Assembly: GCA_014529385.2 (NCBI GenBank)
Contig: CM043962.1
Coordinates: forward strand, 46,009,598-46,073,597
DNA length: 64,000 nucleotides
DNA from: Adiantum capillus-veneris
Taxonomy: Eukaryota; Streptophyta; Polypodiopsida; Polypodiales; Pteridaceae
Direction: 5' to 3'
Both the position numbers and the translations under genes were made by a program. Below the pieces are notes generated by a model. It had not been told where the DNA came from and ran no database searches. It worked only from the letters and a program-made list of their open reading frames with translations. Position 1 is the stretch's first letter. Each line of letters opens with the position of its first letter. This document shows positions 32,798 to 43,680 of this stretch, piece after piece.

Positions 32798-33443
32798 AGG
32801 CCCGAGGGGAGTCATGTGGACCAAATGCAAAGGGCATGGAGGCCATTTCAAGGCCGGCCAAACAGAGGTAAAAGCCGGGAGGAGCTGGCCGGGCACCCAA
32901 TTAAAGGGATAAAAAGGAGAGAGGTCGGCACCAAGAGAAAGGCAAATGAGGAGAGAGAAAGAAGAGAGAGTAGGCAGGTGGGAGCCGAATAGAGGTGGTC
33001 AAAAGGGGAAATCAAAGGGTGCAGTGCAAAGCTAAGCTCCCAAAGGGGTAAAATAATGAGGAAAAAGTAAATAAAAAAAGACTAGGGGCAATAGTGACAT
33101 CGCTATTGCACCCCGCCAAGTGAAAAAGAGTGAGGGATTGGGCAGATGAAGCAGGGTAGCTACCCCTTCCAAAAGATGCTAAAATTGAGATGCCAGATGT
33201 TCAAATGTGAGAGCAGTTTCCAAAAAAATTCGGGCTTTTGGGTGTCATTTGAAGCCTGCAAAATGGAGCTCTCTGATAGAGGAGTGTGCCTGTCAAAGCC
33301 CTTTGTATTTTCTAGTGAAAAGAGCCATAATGATGGTAGTGTAAGCTGGTGTACATTCCTTTTGAAGTGCAATCAAGCCACTGTTGCCCGTCCTGTTGTT
33401 GTTTCCCCTTCCCCCCTTCTCTTGTCCTGCTCTAGCGTTTCCC
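31878..33443 (+). repeat. LTR A, right part
   Basis: From about 31878 (ttacggagcggagctctagatagcaagtt) it follows LTR D from about 42276 onward. It contains about 700 bases (32537-33230) that LTR D lacks, including a (GA)n tract at 32741-32792. Similarity to LTR D ends near 33443, about 30 bases short of the conserved LTR end. Confidence 0.82.
32741..32792. repeat. (GA)n microsatellite in LTR A
   Basis: About 26 units inside the LTR. The same region is deleted in LTR D. Confidence 0.95.
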
Positions 33444-33639
33444 CTCGCAGTCAGATTGCGAAGCACTAGAGGCGGCTTTTTGAAGCATATTTGTTGCAGA
33501 TGCGCAGTTGGATGGAGTAAAACAAAAGCTAGACGGATTGAAGCAAAGCTTGGAGGGTGATTTTCAAGTGTTCGAGTGGGAGTTCGAAGCCCTTTGGGGG
33601 GATTTCTCAAGGTAACTGCTGCAAAAAATGCCAGTTTTT

Positions 33640-33785
33640 AAAAATTGTGTAAGTTCATGGATTGCCTACATGAGGAAGTGCGAGATAATGTGGAGATAGA
33701 TGGCCAGGTGTCATAGGAAGAGGCGGTAGCTCTAGCGAGAGGGCGAACCAAAAAGATTTTGAAGAAGCACAAAGCTAGGTAAGGT
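33640..33785 (+). pseudogene. Gag remnant of the gag-only LTR family
   Basis: CLHEEVRDNVEIDGQVS and, after a TAG, EEAVALARGRTKKILKKHK line up with GLHPKIGEKVDEGADTYEDM and YLAKTKSKKVKRK of the gag at 39540-40568. It follows LTR A and is cut by LTR B at about 33820. Confidence 0.7.
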
Positions 33786-33819
33786 TTTCCAAGTATAGTG
33801 ATGCCAAGGCAGTGTAATA

Positions 33820-35860
33820 CGGTGGTACAGCCAAAGATTGTTGACCATAGAAGATGGCAGAGGCAGATATGTGCAGGCTAGCAAAAGCATGGCAAAAGGC
33901 TAGAGTGGCTAGGAAGATCATGGGCTGTCAGGAAACAGCGGAGGTGTATGACTGATGCGGTTTATAGGCCAAGGAACGCTCCATGAGGGGATAATTTGGG
34001 GAGCAAATGAAGGATATGCAAGGTGCAATCTTTGGGTCCAAGAATGAAGAGCTTGAAGTGTTGAAGGAGCAAGTCCAAGCGGCTCATCAAACCGAGCTGT
34101 AGAGCCCAAGTTATTGAAGGTTGAAAGTTCAATGTGTTGCAGATTCTTTCTGGACAGGGCAACTGGGGACAGATGGTCCAAGTGGAACTCAAGGTATAAG
34201 TGTGTAGTGCTCAATTTATGGAGCCTACTCGTCTTTTCAGATTGCACATCAGAGCTACAGATAGCAAGTTATGGCCAACTAAAGTTTTGTCGGGGGCTAG
34301 GTTGGTGCCCATTGACCACATGGGGAGATGTTCCATTTGGCGTCTTTTGAGCCTCGACAAATTTCTAAAGCAGGGTATGCATCATACGGAGCTAGCAGGA
34401 ATTGACTGCACGTCAAACGAAGCCCAGAGCTGAAAGATATAGAAGCTGGAGGATTGGGTGCACTTATCCAGAGTTGATTACAGATGTTTTGCTCTGTTTT
34501 TTGCCGCCTCGGTTCAAGGGCTTGGAGAATTGAGAAATGCGGTGAGGTTGGATGGGTTTTCAGTCAACATTATGAAGTTGCATCCTAGCTTTGGGGATTG
34601 GGAATCGGAGTTTCGGCCACAAATGGCATGGTGTTGCAGTTCAAGAAGGATTTTTTTGGCATCTAATGGATTTTAGCCAAAAAAAAAAAGGGGAATATTT
34701 TCTTCTTTTGGGGGAAACTCACCACAGAGTACCACCTGGTAGAGAATAACCCCATATGCATTGGGGGATGACCAGGGTTCGGGGTATTTAACCCACAGCA
34801 TAGCGCCCATATGGGGTGTGATGAGGCTAGCACAAGCTCCGTGATCTACGGCTATGGCGAATTTGGTTCAGTGCTGCGTGGGTGGTCCGCCGGTGGCGCA
34901 CGGGCGATTTTGGGCGGCCTTGGCGGTGCAGGGGGGTAGCTGGCCGACAGGGCTGGTGGCTCTAAGTGGTTTGGACAGTAATGCCATGGCTGCCCGCCGT
35001 AAGGGTCGATGCCCGAGCCTAATGAGGCAAAAGTTTTTTGAGGGCTAAGGCTCCCCCAAATAGCGACATCGCTATTGCCCATGGAGGGGAGGGGTCCCGC
35101 AAGAGATAGAAAGAGAGAGGGTTCGAGAGGTTCAAGGGAAGATACAAGGGGCCTATCCCACCCGCCACAAAGGCCAAAATGGACAAAGAGAAAGACCATG
35201 CAGATACCAAAATACCAAGTATGCCAAGTGGTGGCCATGCAAAAAAAATTCCTAGAAGAAGCTTCATTTGGGTGTACGAGCTAGATAGTTCTTTGTTTTT
35301 TCTTTTTAGCCTTAGCCAAGCATTATAAAAAGAGGTAGACGTTCATTTTTTGGGGCTTTTGGGACAAAAAGGCATTTATATCCATTAGGGTCTTAGGGCC
35401 ATTGGAGGTTTTGTCTGTGTAGGATTTTGAGCCATTTTGTTTGTTCCCGGGGTTCATGCCGATAGTGGATTGGTTGTACATGGTGTTGTTAATGCAAGAG
35501 GACCATTCTCTACTGCTTTGGGGCATCATTCCCCCTTCCCCCTTCTCTTCTCTGCTTGTGCACGTGTGGTTCCGGGCGTGTGTCGGCGTGTGTTCCCCCC
35601 CGAAGTTTGTCGTGCAAAGAGAGATAGAGAGAGGCTGTGTGTGTGTGTGGAAGGCTGTGAATTGGGCGGAGTGGCGTGATTGGGTCTTTTTGGTGTAGTG
35701 CAAGGCGTGTGTGCATATGGTTGTGTGCAAACGGTGGTTTTCTTACGGATAGTGTCCAGTTTTGAAGATGAACTCTAGTGGATTGGGGCATTGTGTATAC
35801 CCTGGGCTATAGTGAGGCATTGTGTTATGTGTTGGGTGTGTTACCCTTTCCCCCTCTCCA
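33820..35860 (+). repeat. LTR B, about 2.04 kb
   Basis: Matches LTR C (37425-39412) over its whole length. The first bases are changed (cggtggtacagcc against TGATGGTACAGCC) and no PPT precedes it, so it is the left LTR of an insertion. The end is placed at ctctcca. The following tcttccggtgcccccactgagg is shared with the start of the second internal region and may hold the PBS. Confidence 0.85.
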
Positions 35861-37424
35861 TCTTCCGGTGCCCCCACTGAGGAGCTATCTGATGCTCCAA
35901 TTTGAGGTGCCAAGCCTACTAAGGTAAGGCCTACTATTGGCTATGTTCCTTGGAGGTTATTAGTATGTGAAGTGCATGTGCCGAGGGTGGACGAGTTTGT
36001 CAACGAGGAGAATCTCCATATTGAGGTGAACAAAGATGCAAAAGCGGTAGCAGATGTGGAGGTTCCGGTGCAGGTTGAAGAGGTAAATCATATTCTGGTG
36101 GAAAGTTTGCATCAAAAGCTAGCAGAATGCAATGAGATTGCAGATACCGAGGGTTCAAGAGCTGATGAAGAAAGTGAGAAAAGTCGGGATGATGGTCAAG
36201 CTTTTGTGGAGTAGCAATCGGATGAAGATGTAGATACAGAGTTGGTATATGATGCCGATGATGATGAAGATACAAGCTTGTGTGGCTAGGAGACAAGTGA
36301 GGAGAATAGTGTAGATGAGTCCACATCCTATGATGGGGAGACAGAGTCTGAGGAACCTAAGCTGGTAAAGGTAAAGTTTCCCTCTTATGTGTTTGATGAT
36401 ATGGTAGTAGCCCATGTGCAAGAAGAGGAGGGAACAAAGCAAGCTCAGATTCTTGATGAAGACCAAATGGAGCGGTCTAGGCCTACAAATGAGGATATGC
36501 AGGTAAAGGTAGTGTGTGGGGCCATGCTAATGGCTGTTCTGGTGAAATTAGCGGTGGAATGTACCATGGTGGTGCAACAGGTGCAACATTTTTCCATGAG
36601 AGATAGAGCAGCCGTGCCTATGGAGGAAGACAAAGATGGTGCAATAGAGAACGATTTTCTCTTTTCCTTGACGGAGCATGATGCAGTGGTAGAAGAGATG
36701 CTTGAAGAACAAGAGGTTGAAGCTGAAGAGCAAGAGGTGTTGATGATCGACCTTGAAGGGCCGATTGACAAGGAAAGGCTCGATGATGCTGGAATTGAGT
36801 GTGTGGCCAAAGAGGAGGTTGTGATGCCAAAGACGGAGAGATTCCAATGCAGCAGACATGTCCAGTGGTGGAGAAAGAAGAATCCCAAACAGTGACTTTG
36901 CTTCCATTGAAGGTATGTAAGCTATGGTTGATGCATATGGTGGTAGATACAACTATGTGGTGGTTGGTTCAGCAGGTGCAGGGTTGTATGGTGAAGTCCT
37001 CCATATTATTTGGTTGGGAGGGAGGGTCAGACATGTGTTGGAGCTCGATGTCAGGTACATGTTTTTTGGATGGTGATATGCTTGATGATGCTTGGTGTGG
37101 AGTAGACAGTTTGCTGAGAGATGCAAGGAATGATGAAGGTAGGCTACGGCCAGCCTACACACATGGTGATCTAGGTGTTGCGGTACGGTACTATGGTGAG
37201 CAATTACAGGTAGGTGGAATATATCAAAGGCAGGTGTTTGATCCAGGTGGAAGCTATATGATGCAGGGGGTGGGGCAACCCACTTGAAGGTTTGGCAGTA
37301 GGGTGCAATAAAACTGTGTACATATGGTTTTGGTTTTCTCATAGTGTTTGCCAGGTTTTGCAGTTCAAAGTGGAATAAATCTCTTATGTGGTTGAGCATA
37401 AATGCTAAGTTAGGGGGTGGGTAA
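35861..37424 (+). pseudogene. Internal region 1: gag-only element with gag N-terminal part deleted
   Basis: After about 50 bases shared with the start of internal region 2, the sequence jumps at about 35910 to the position equal to 40130, so about 670 bp with the Gag core are missing. The remaining frame (KVRPTIGYVPW, VHVPRVDEFVNEENLHIEV, then a long acidic part with DADDDEDT) matches the C-terminal part of the gag at 39540-40568. Two stops (about 36213 and 36287) correspond to CAG and TGG codons in that copy. A later open part (36389-36895) carries AMLMAVLVKLAVECTMVVQQ, also kept in region 2. No pol domain is present. The PPT at its end is ttagggggtgggtaa. Confidence 0.8.
37410..37424 (+). 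other. Polypurine tract before LTR C
   Basis: ttagggggtgggtaa directly precedes TGATGGTACAGCC. Confidence 0.78.
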
Positions 37425-39412
37425 TGATGGTACAGCCAAAGTGTATCGACCATAGAAGATGGCAGAGGCAGATATGTGCAGGCTAGCAAAAGCATGACAA
37501 AAGGCTGGAGCGGCCAGGAAGATCATGGGCTAATAGGCAACAGCAAAGGTGTATGATTGATGCGGTTTATAGGCCAAGGCTCCATGAGGGGCTGATTTGG
37601 GGAGCAAATAAGGAGATGTGAGGTGCAGTCTTTGGGCCCAGGAATGGAGAGCTTGAAGTGCTGAAAGAGCAAGTTCAAATGGCTCATCAGACGGAGCTAC
37701 AGAGCCCGAGTTATTGAAGGTTGAAGGTTCAATGTGTTGTAGATTCTTGCCGAACAGGGCAGCTGGAGATAGATGGTCCAAGTGGAAGTCAAGGTACAAG
37801 TGTGAAGTGCTCAATTTATGGAGCATACCCATCTTTTCATATTGCAGATCAGAGCTACAGATAGCAAGTTATGGCCAGTTGAAGTTTTTTTGGGGTCTAG
37901 GTTGGTGCCCACCTGGCCACATGGGGAGGTGTGCCATTTGGCGTCTTTTGATCCTCGACAAAGTTCTAAAGTAGGGTATGCATCATTCAAAGATAGCAGG
38001 AATTGACTGCACGTCAAACGGAGCCCAGAGAGGAAAGATATAAAAGCTGGAAGATTGGGGGCACTTATCCGGAGTTGATTGCAGATGTTTTGGTCGATTT
38101 TTTGCGGCCTCGGTTCGAGGGCTTGGAGAACTATGAAATGCGGTGAGGTTGGATGGATTTGAAGTTGACATTATGAAGTTGCATCCTAGCTTTCTGGATT
38201 GGGAACCAAAGTTTCGAGCCACAAATGGCATGGTGTTGCACTTGAAGGATTTTTTTCGCATCCAATGAATTTTAGCAAAAAAAAAAGGGGAATTTTTCTC
38301 TTCTTTTGGGGGAACTCACCACAAAGTGCCACGTGGTAGAGAATAAGCCCATATGCATTGGGGGATGATTGGGGTTTGGGGTATTTAACCCACAGCATGG
38401 CGCCCATATGGGGAATGATGAGGCTAGTGCGATCTCCATGATTTGAGGCTATGGCGGATTTGGTTCAACGCTGCGTGGGTGCTCTGCCGGCGGCACACGG
38501 GGATAACTGCCGACGGTCGGTGGCTCTAAGCGGTTTGGACAGTGATGATGTGGCTACTCGTAAGGGTCGATGCCTGCGCCTAGTGAGGCAAACGTTTTTT
38601 GAGGGTTAAGGCCCCCCCCAATAGCAACATCGTTATTGCCCATGGAGGGGAGGGGTCTCGCAAGAGATAGAAAGAGAGAGGGTTCGAGAGGTTCAAGGGA
38701 AGATATAAGGAGCCTATCCCGCCCGCCACAAAGGCCAAAATGGACAAAGAGAAAGACCATGCAGATACCAAAATACCAAGTATGCCAAGTAGTGGCCATG
38801 CAAAAAAAATTCCTAAAAGAAGCTTCAGTTGGGTGTACGAGCTAGATAGTTCTTTGTTTTTTCTTTTTTAGCCTTAGCCAAGCATTGTAAAAGGAGGTAG
38901 ACGTTTGGGGCTTTTGGGACCAAAAGGCCTTTATATCCATTAGGGTCTTTGGGCCATTGGAGGTTTTGTCTGTGTAGGCTTTTGAGCCATTTTTTTTGTT
39001 GCCGAGGTTCATGCTGACAAGGGATTGGTTGTACATGGTGTTGTTAATGCAAGAGGACCATTCTCTACTGTTTCTGGGCATCATTCCCCCTTCCCCCTTC
39101 TCTTCTCTGCTTGTGCGCGTGTGGTTCCGGGCGTGTGTCGGTGTGTGTGGCCCCCCGAAGTTTGTCGTCGTGCAAAGAGAGATAGAGAGAGGTTGTGTGT
39201 GTGTGTGGAAGGCTGTGAATTGGGCAGAGTGGTGGGTATGTCTGGTGTAGTGCAAGGCATATGTGCGTATGGTTGTGTGCAAGTGGTGGTTTGCTTGTGG
39301 ATAGTGTCGAGTTTTGAAGTTGAACTCTAGTGGGTTGGGGTGCTATGTATACCCTGGGCTATAGTGAGGCATTATGTTGTGTGTTGGGTGTGTTCCCCTT
39401 TCCCCGTCTCCA
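37425..39412 (+). repeat. LTR C, about 1.99 kb, shared by two internal regions
   Basis: It begins TGATGGTACAGCC after a PPT, so it is the 3' LTR of internal region 1. It is followed by a leader and gag, so it also serves as the 5' LTR of internal region 2. It is closely similar to LTR B. The end is placed at gtctcca. Confidence 0.87.
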
Positions 39413-39539
39413 TCTTTCGGTGCCCCCACTGAGGAGCTATCTGATGCTCCAATTTGAGGTTCAAAGCGGCATTTTTTAGCCGACAAAGTGGTTGTCTGAT
39501 GGTCAAGGTGTTTGATGGTCGAGTTTGAAGTTGAGAGAG

Positions 39540-40568
39540 ATGGTGGAGCCAGGTTTTGGCCCCATCTTTACGGGTATTGAAGATCCCAAGGATTGGTTAG
39601 CAGATTTCAAGTTATGGCTGCTGTCGATGCGTATATCCATGGATGCAAAAAGATTACAGATGGTGCCGTTGTTGACGCGAGGATGATCCAAGGTGTGGTT
39701 TGATGGTTTACAAAGTAGTGATCGAGAATGTTGGCAAAGATTGCAAAGTCAGTTTTTGGAGCAGTTTCGAAAAGTGATAACGGCAGGAGAAGCGGGTGCA
39801 AGGATGAAGGCGATACGCCAAGATGTAAGTAAAGATTTCTCCATTTTCATTGAGCAGTTTGAAGCTTGTTGGAAACAGTTAGAGGTTGCTACTGGGGTCA
39901 AAAGCAATCAATATTTGAAGTTGTCAAAGCTGTTAGAGGGCTTGCATCCGAAGATTGGAGAAAAGGTGGACGAGGGTGCGGATACATACGAAGACATGGT
40001 CTATTTGGCAAAGACAAAGAGCAAAAAAGTAAAAAGAAAGTTGGAGTTGGGCTTTCTGAAGCCTGAAGATTATGTGCCTGTTGCGGCAGTAGTTTGTTTG
40101 GTGGTCCAACCAAAGGTGATTCCAAGTGCTCGAAGTGCCAAGCCTGCTAAGGTAAGGCCTACTATTGGCTATGTTCCTTGGAGGTTTCGAGTATGTGAAG
40201 TGCATGTGCCGAGGGTGGACGAGTTTGTCAATGAGGAGAAGCTCCATATTGAGGTGAACAAAGATGCAAAAGCGGTAGCAGATCTGGAGGTTCCGGTGCG
40301 GGTTGAAGAGGTAAAGCCTGTTCTGCTGATAAGTTTGCATCAAAAGGTAGCAGAATGCAATCAAATTGCAGATATCGAGGGTTCAGGAGCTGACGAAGAA
40401 AGTGAGCAAAGTCGAGACGATGGTCAAGCTTTTGTGGAGCAGCAAGCGGACGAAGATGTAGATACAGAGTCGGTATATGATGCCGATGATGATGAAGATA
40501 CAAGATCGTGTGGTTGGGAGACATGTGAGGAGAACCAAGAGTTATTTGGCTTCAAAGAGACAGGGTAG
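39540..40568 (+). pseudogene. Gag protein of gag-only LTR element (one stop)
   Basis: The start ATG at 39540 lies 127 bases after LTR C. The frame runs to 40568 with a single TGA at about 39687 (TRG-stop-SKVWFDGL). Gag features are FTGIEDPKDWLADFKLWL, KVWFDGL with the typical Trp, WQRLQSQFLEQF, and IFIEQFEACWKQLEVATG. A basic KTKSKKVKRK and a long acidic tail (VEQQADEDVDTESV, DADDDED) follow. There is no zinc knuckle, protease or RT downstream before LTR D. A Gag-only coding capacity matches the TR-GAG class of non-autonomous elements that need a partner for reverse transcription. Confidence 0.85.
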
Positions 40569-41851
40569 TTCCTATGCCAAAGATGTCGGCTAGAGAGGTT
40601 CCAATGGTGGAGGATGTGCAGGTAGTTCCAGAGTGGATAAAGGAAGTGCTGTCGAGTCAGAGTGCGGTTGTTGAAGCTCCATTGGAGTGTGGTAAAGGGC
40701 AAAGGGTGCCGTTTTGCAGACGAGGTCAAAGCGGTAAAGCTAGAGGAGATTTTTTATCTTGAAACCAAAGAGGAGATGGAGTCAAGTGACAGTAGCTCTA
40801 TGGATGCAGATACGACTTGGGAGACCAAGTCGTCTCAATCCATGTATGATGAGTTTGACCTCTTACATGTGAGTGGAGAAGCAGTGAGTGTGTACAAGGA
40901 GCAGCATAAGGTGCAAGCCGAGGTGCCTAGTGAAGACCAAGTGGAGCGGTTTAGGCCTACAAGTGATGATGTTCAGGTAAGGGTGATGTGTAGTGCCATG
41001 CTAATGGCCATGTTGATGAAGATAGCAGTAGAGTATGCCATGGTGGTCCAACAGGTGCAAAGTTTTGCCGGGAAGGATAGAGTAGCCGTGCCTATGAAGG
41101 GAGACGAGGATGATACGGTAGAGAACGAGTTTCTCTCTTATTTGGAGGAGCTTGATGCAACGGTACAAGAGCACGTAGTTGCAGTCAACAAACAAATGGT
41201 GTAATTGAGTGCAGGACAGGTGAGAAGGGCAGATCAGAGTTAGAGATAGAGGTGCGTCCTATGCATTTGGTGCACTCTATGATAGGTGATGCAGATTCCA
41301 AGGTGGTGGCCAAGCTTTCTAAGGAGGTCTGTGAGTGGTGGTTGAAAGGGATGGTAATAGAAGAAACTGTGCAAGGACTGTTGTGAGCAGGTGCAGGATC
41401 TCCTAGATGAGTATCTAGCTTTACATGGTTGGGAGGGTGGGTTAAGTATGTTATGTATGTCAGGTCTACTTGGTGCGAGCGATGGTGTTCGTGTTCTTGG
41501 AGGTGTTTGGTTGCGAGTGGGCAGTTTGTCAATGAGTGCTTGGAGTGGTAGAAGTGTGATGATGGCAGTTTGGATATGCAGTTGGTTGGGTGCCTTGGTA
41601 TGGCACTATGCAAGGGTGTTACAAATGGACGGAAGAGACCAATGGAAGGTGTTTGACCCTGGTGGTTGATGACAAGTAAAGTAGGGAGTTGCGCAACCCT
41701 CATAAACAAAGAACGCGGGTGACAGATACCAAGTTTTGTACATATGTTAGGTGCTTTGTGGTGTACAGAGACTTTGTTTTTAGCATGCATTTTTTTAGTG
41801 CAATAAGCCCATGTGTGGTTGAACATAAATGTTCAACGAGGGGGTGGGCAA
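40569..41851 (+). pseudogene. Internal region 2 after gag: acidic ORF remnants, no pol
   Basis: The frame 40662-41204 (SSDSSSMDADTTWETKSS ... AMLMAMLMKIAVEYAMVVQQ ... DEDDTVENEFLSYLEEL) is the counterpart of 36389-36895 and keeps a hydrophobic helix-like block. A further frame at 41391-41669 ends GRDQWKVFDPGG, and region 1 has QRQVFDPGG in the same place. The PPT is gagggggtgggcaa at 41838-41851. No aspartic protease, RT or integrase motif was found, so absence of pol is real and not just decay. Confidence 0.75.
41838..41851 (+). other. Polypurine tract before LTR D
   Basis: gagggggtgggcaa directly precedes TGATGGTGCAGCC. Confidence 0.78.
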
Positions 41852-43475
41852 TGATGGTGCAGCCAAAGTCGGTCCGAGCTGGAAAATGGTCTATGCCAAG
41901 CAAAGGCAGCAGGCAGGTGCAGTGTTGAAGGCTAGGGAGGGTACCAAGGTCCTTGGCAGCCAAAGGGTAGCGGATGTGCATAATTAAAGCACTTTTTAGG
42001 CTAAAATAGTTCCAAGTTGGCTCAATTGGGATGACAGATGAAGGTGCCCAAAGTGCTATACCAATGTCCTGAAATGTAGTGTTGGATGTGCTCTAGAAGC
42101 CGGTCCAGAAGGCTCGTCAAATGGAGCCCCGGTGCTCAAGATACTGAAGTTTAAAGATAGAAGGTGTAGCAGATCCACGACGGGCAAGGCAACTGGGGAC
42201 AGGTGTCCCAAGGCTGATGTTAGTAGATGCATGTGTAGGGCTCAGATTATGGAGCATGCCTGTCTTCTCGGATTGCGGAGCGGAGCTCTAGGTAGCAAGT
42301 TATGGTCAATTCAATTTTTCCGGGGGCCGGGTTTGAGTCCACTTGCCCGCATTGGAGAATGTGCCATCTGGCATTTTTTAGGCCTCAATAGGGTTCAAGC
42401 AGGTAGAGCATGCCAAGTGGAGTCAGGAAGAAATCACGGCTTATGATTTTGAGCCTCGAGCGCTAAGATACAATAGGATGAAGTTGGGGGGATTTGGCGG
42501 TGGTGAGCTTGCAGATGATTTTTGTTATTTTGACAGCCTCAGTTTGCAACCCCAAGAATCTCGGAACGTGACCGGGTACTTGTAATTCAAAGTTGGTATG
42601 GTAAAACTGTGCCGAGCCTTACGGCTTGGGAATCCCACCCCGGCCCAAGATGTTACAGACTGGTGAAGCGGGGGGAAAAATTGAACATGAAGGGTTTTTA
42701 CAAAAGGTTTTTTGGGCTTTGAAGGTCACCTATAGAGGGGGGGCCTTCGATGGCTGCCACGTGGCATCATTTAACCCACATGCACTGAAGGAGGCAAACC
42801 GATTGGGGTACATAGCCTAAGGCATTAGCCCTTTGTAGTGCATGAGATGGAGTGAGATCTCCAATGTGGCGTAGCTATGGCGGTGCGTACTTGGCTCTGC
42901 GTTGGCGGCCCATGGGCGGTGCGCGAGGCAGTTTTGACCAGTGAAATTAGGGGCTTTTGTTTCGGGCTTTTGGGTGCTGTTTGAAGCCTGCAACGTGGAG
43001 CTCTCTGACAGAGGAGTGTTCCTATCAAATCCCTTTGTATTTTCTCATGAAAAGAGACATGGTGATGGCAGTGTAAGCTGGTGTACGTGCCTTTTGAAGT
43101 GCAATCAGGCCATTGTTGCCCGTCTTGTTGATGTTTCCCCTTCCCCCCTTCTCTTCTCCTGCTCTGGTGTTTCCCTTCGGTGCCGGTTGTGGGGAAGTGT
43201 GTGCCCCCCCAGACCGACTGTGTTTTGTGTGAGAGAGTGAGATTGAGCGGCTATGAGCGTGTGCAAGGGTGGAGATAGACCATGGCATTAGGTGTGCTTT
43301 GTGTGGTGGATTTGTGGAGTGTGTGAGCAGTGGAAATTGGGCAGGCGGTGGTCTGCTGGTGTGAAGTGTGTTTTTTAAAGGTGTTTTCTGAGAGGATAGG
43401 GGTGTTTCGGATACCCTGAGCTATAGAGAGGCCCTTGTGTTTGTGACGGGGGTGTTCCCCCATTCCCCCTCTCCA
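41852..43475 (+). repeat. LTR D, about 1.62 kb (LTR A subfamily)
   Basis: It begins TGATGGTGCAGCC after a PPT and ends cccctctcca. It shares start and end blocks with LTRs B and C, but its middle matches LTR A, with an internal deletion of about 700 bases near 42945. Confidence 0.83.
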
Positions 43476-43680
43476 GCATGGCCTCCTAGACTTTCAAAAG
43501 TGCATTAATGTAAAGTTGTGGCCCCCGCTAGTCTCCTCAGCGCCGTCCTCTGCACAAGCTTTGAGACTCTTCTCGCATTGCTTCAAACTCAGATTCTTGC
43601 ATCATACCTTGCCCCTTGCTAGTTTTCATTTGTGTTCTCAGCACAATCTCCCTGACATTTGATCTTCACTACACGAAGAA

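Larger units (their letters stand above)
33820..43475 (+). mobile_element. LTR-internal-LTR-internal-LTR array of gag-only elements
   Basis: Three LTRs (B, C, D) alternate with two internal regions, each ending in a PPT, all plus strand. This is the product expected from unequal recombination between two related elements, or from one element integrating in another's LTR. No matching 5-bp duplication was found outside B and D. Confidence 0.78.

Noticed and set aside
35323..35730. His/Thr-rich minus-strand ORFs in LTRs B and C
   Set aside because: They occur in both LTRs at the same place, but only as shadows of a GT-rich stretch, with no domain.
33820..35860. LTR B as the 3' LTR of the element that starts at LTR A
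   Set aside because: No polypurine tract precedes B, and the gag remnant before it stops mid-frame, so B looks like the left end of a separate insertion.
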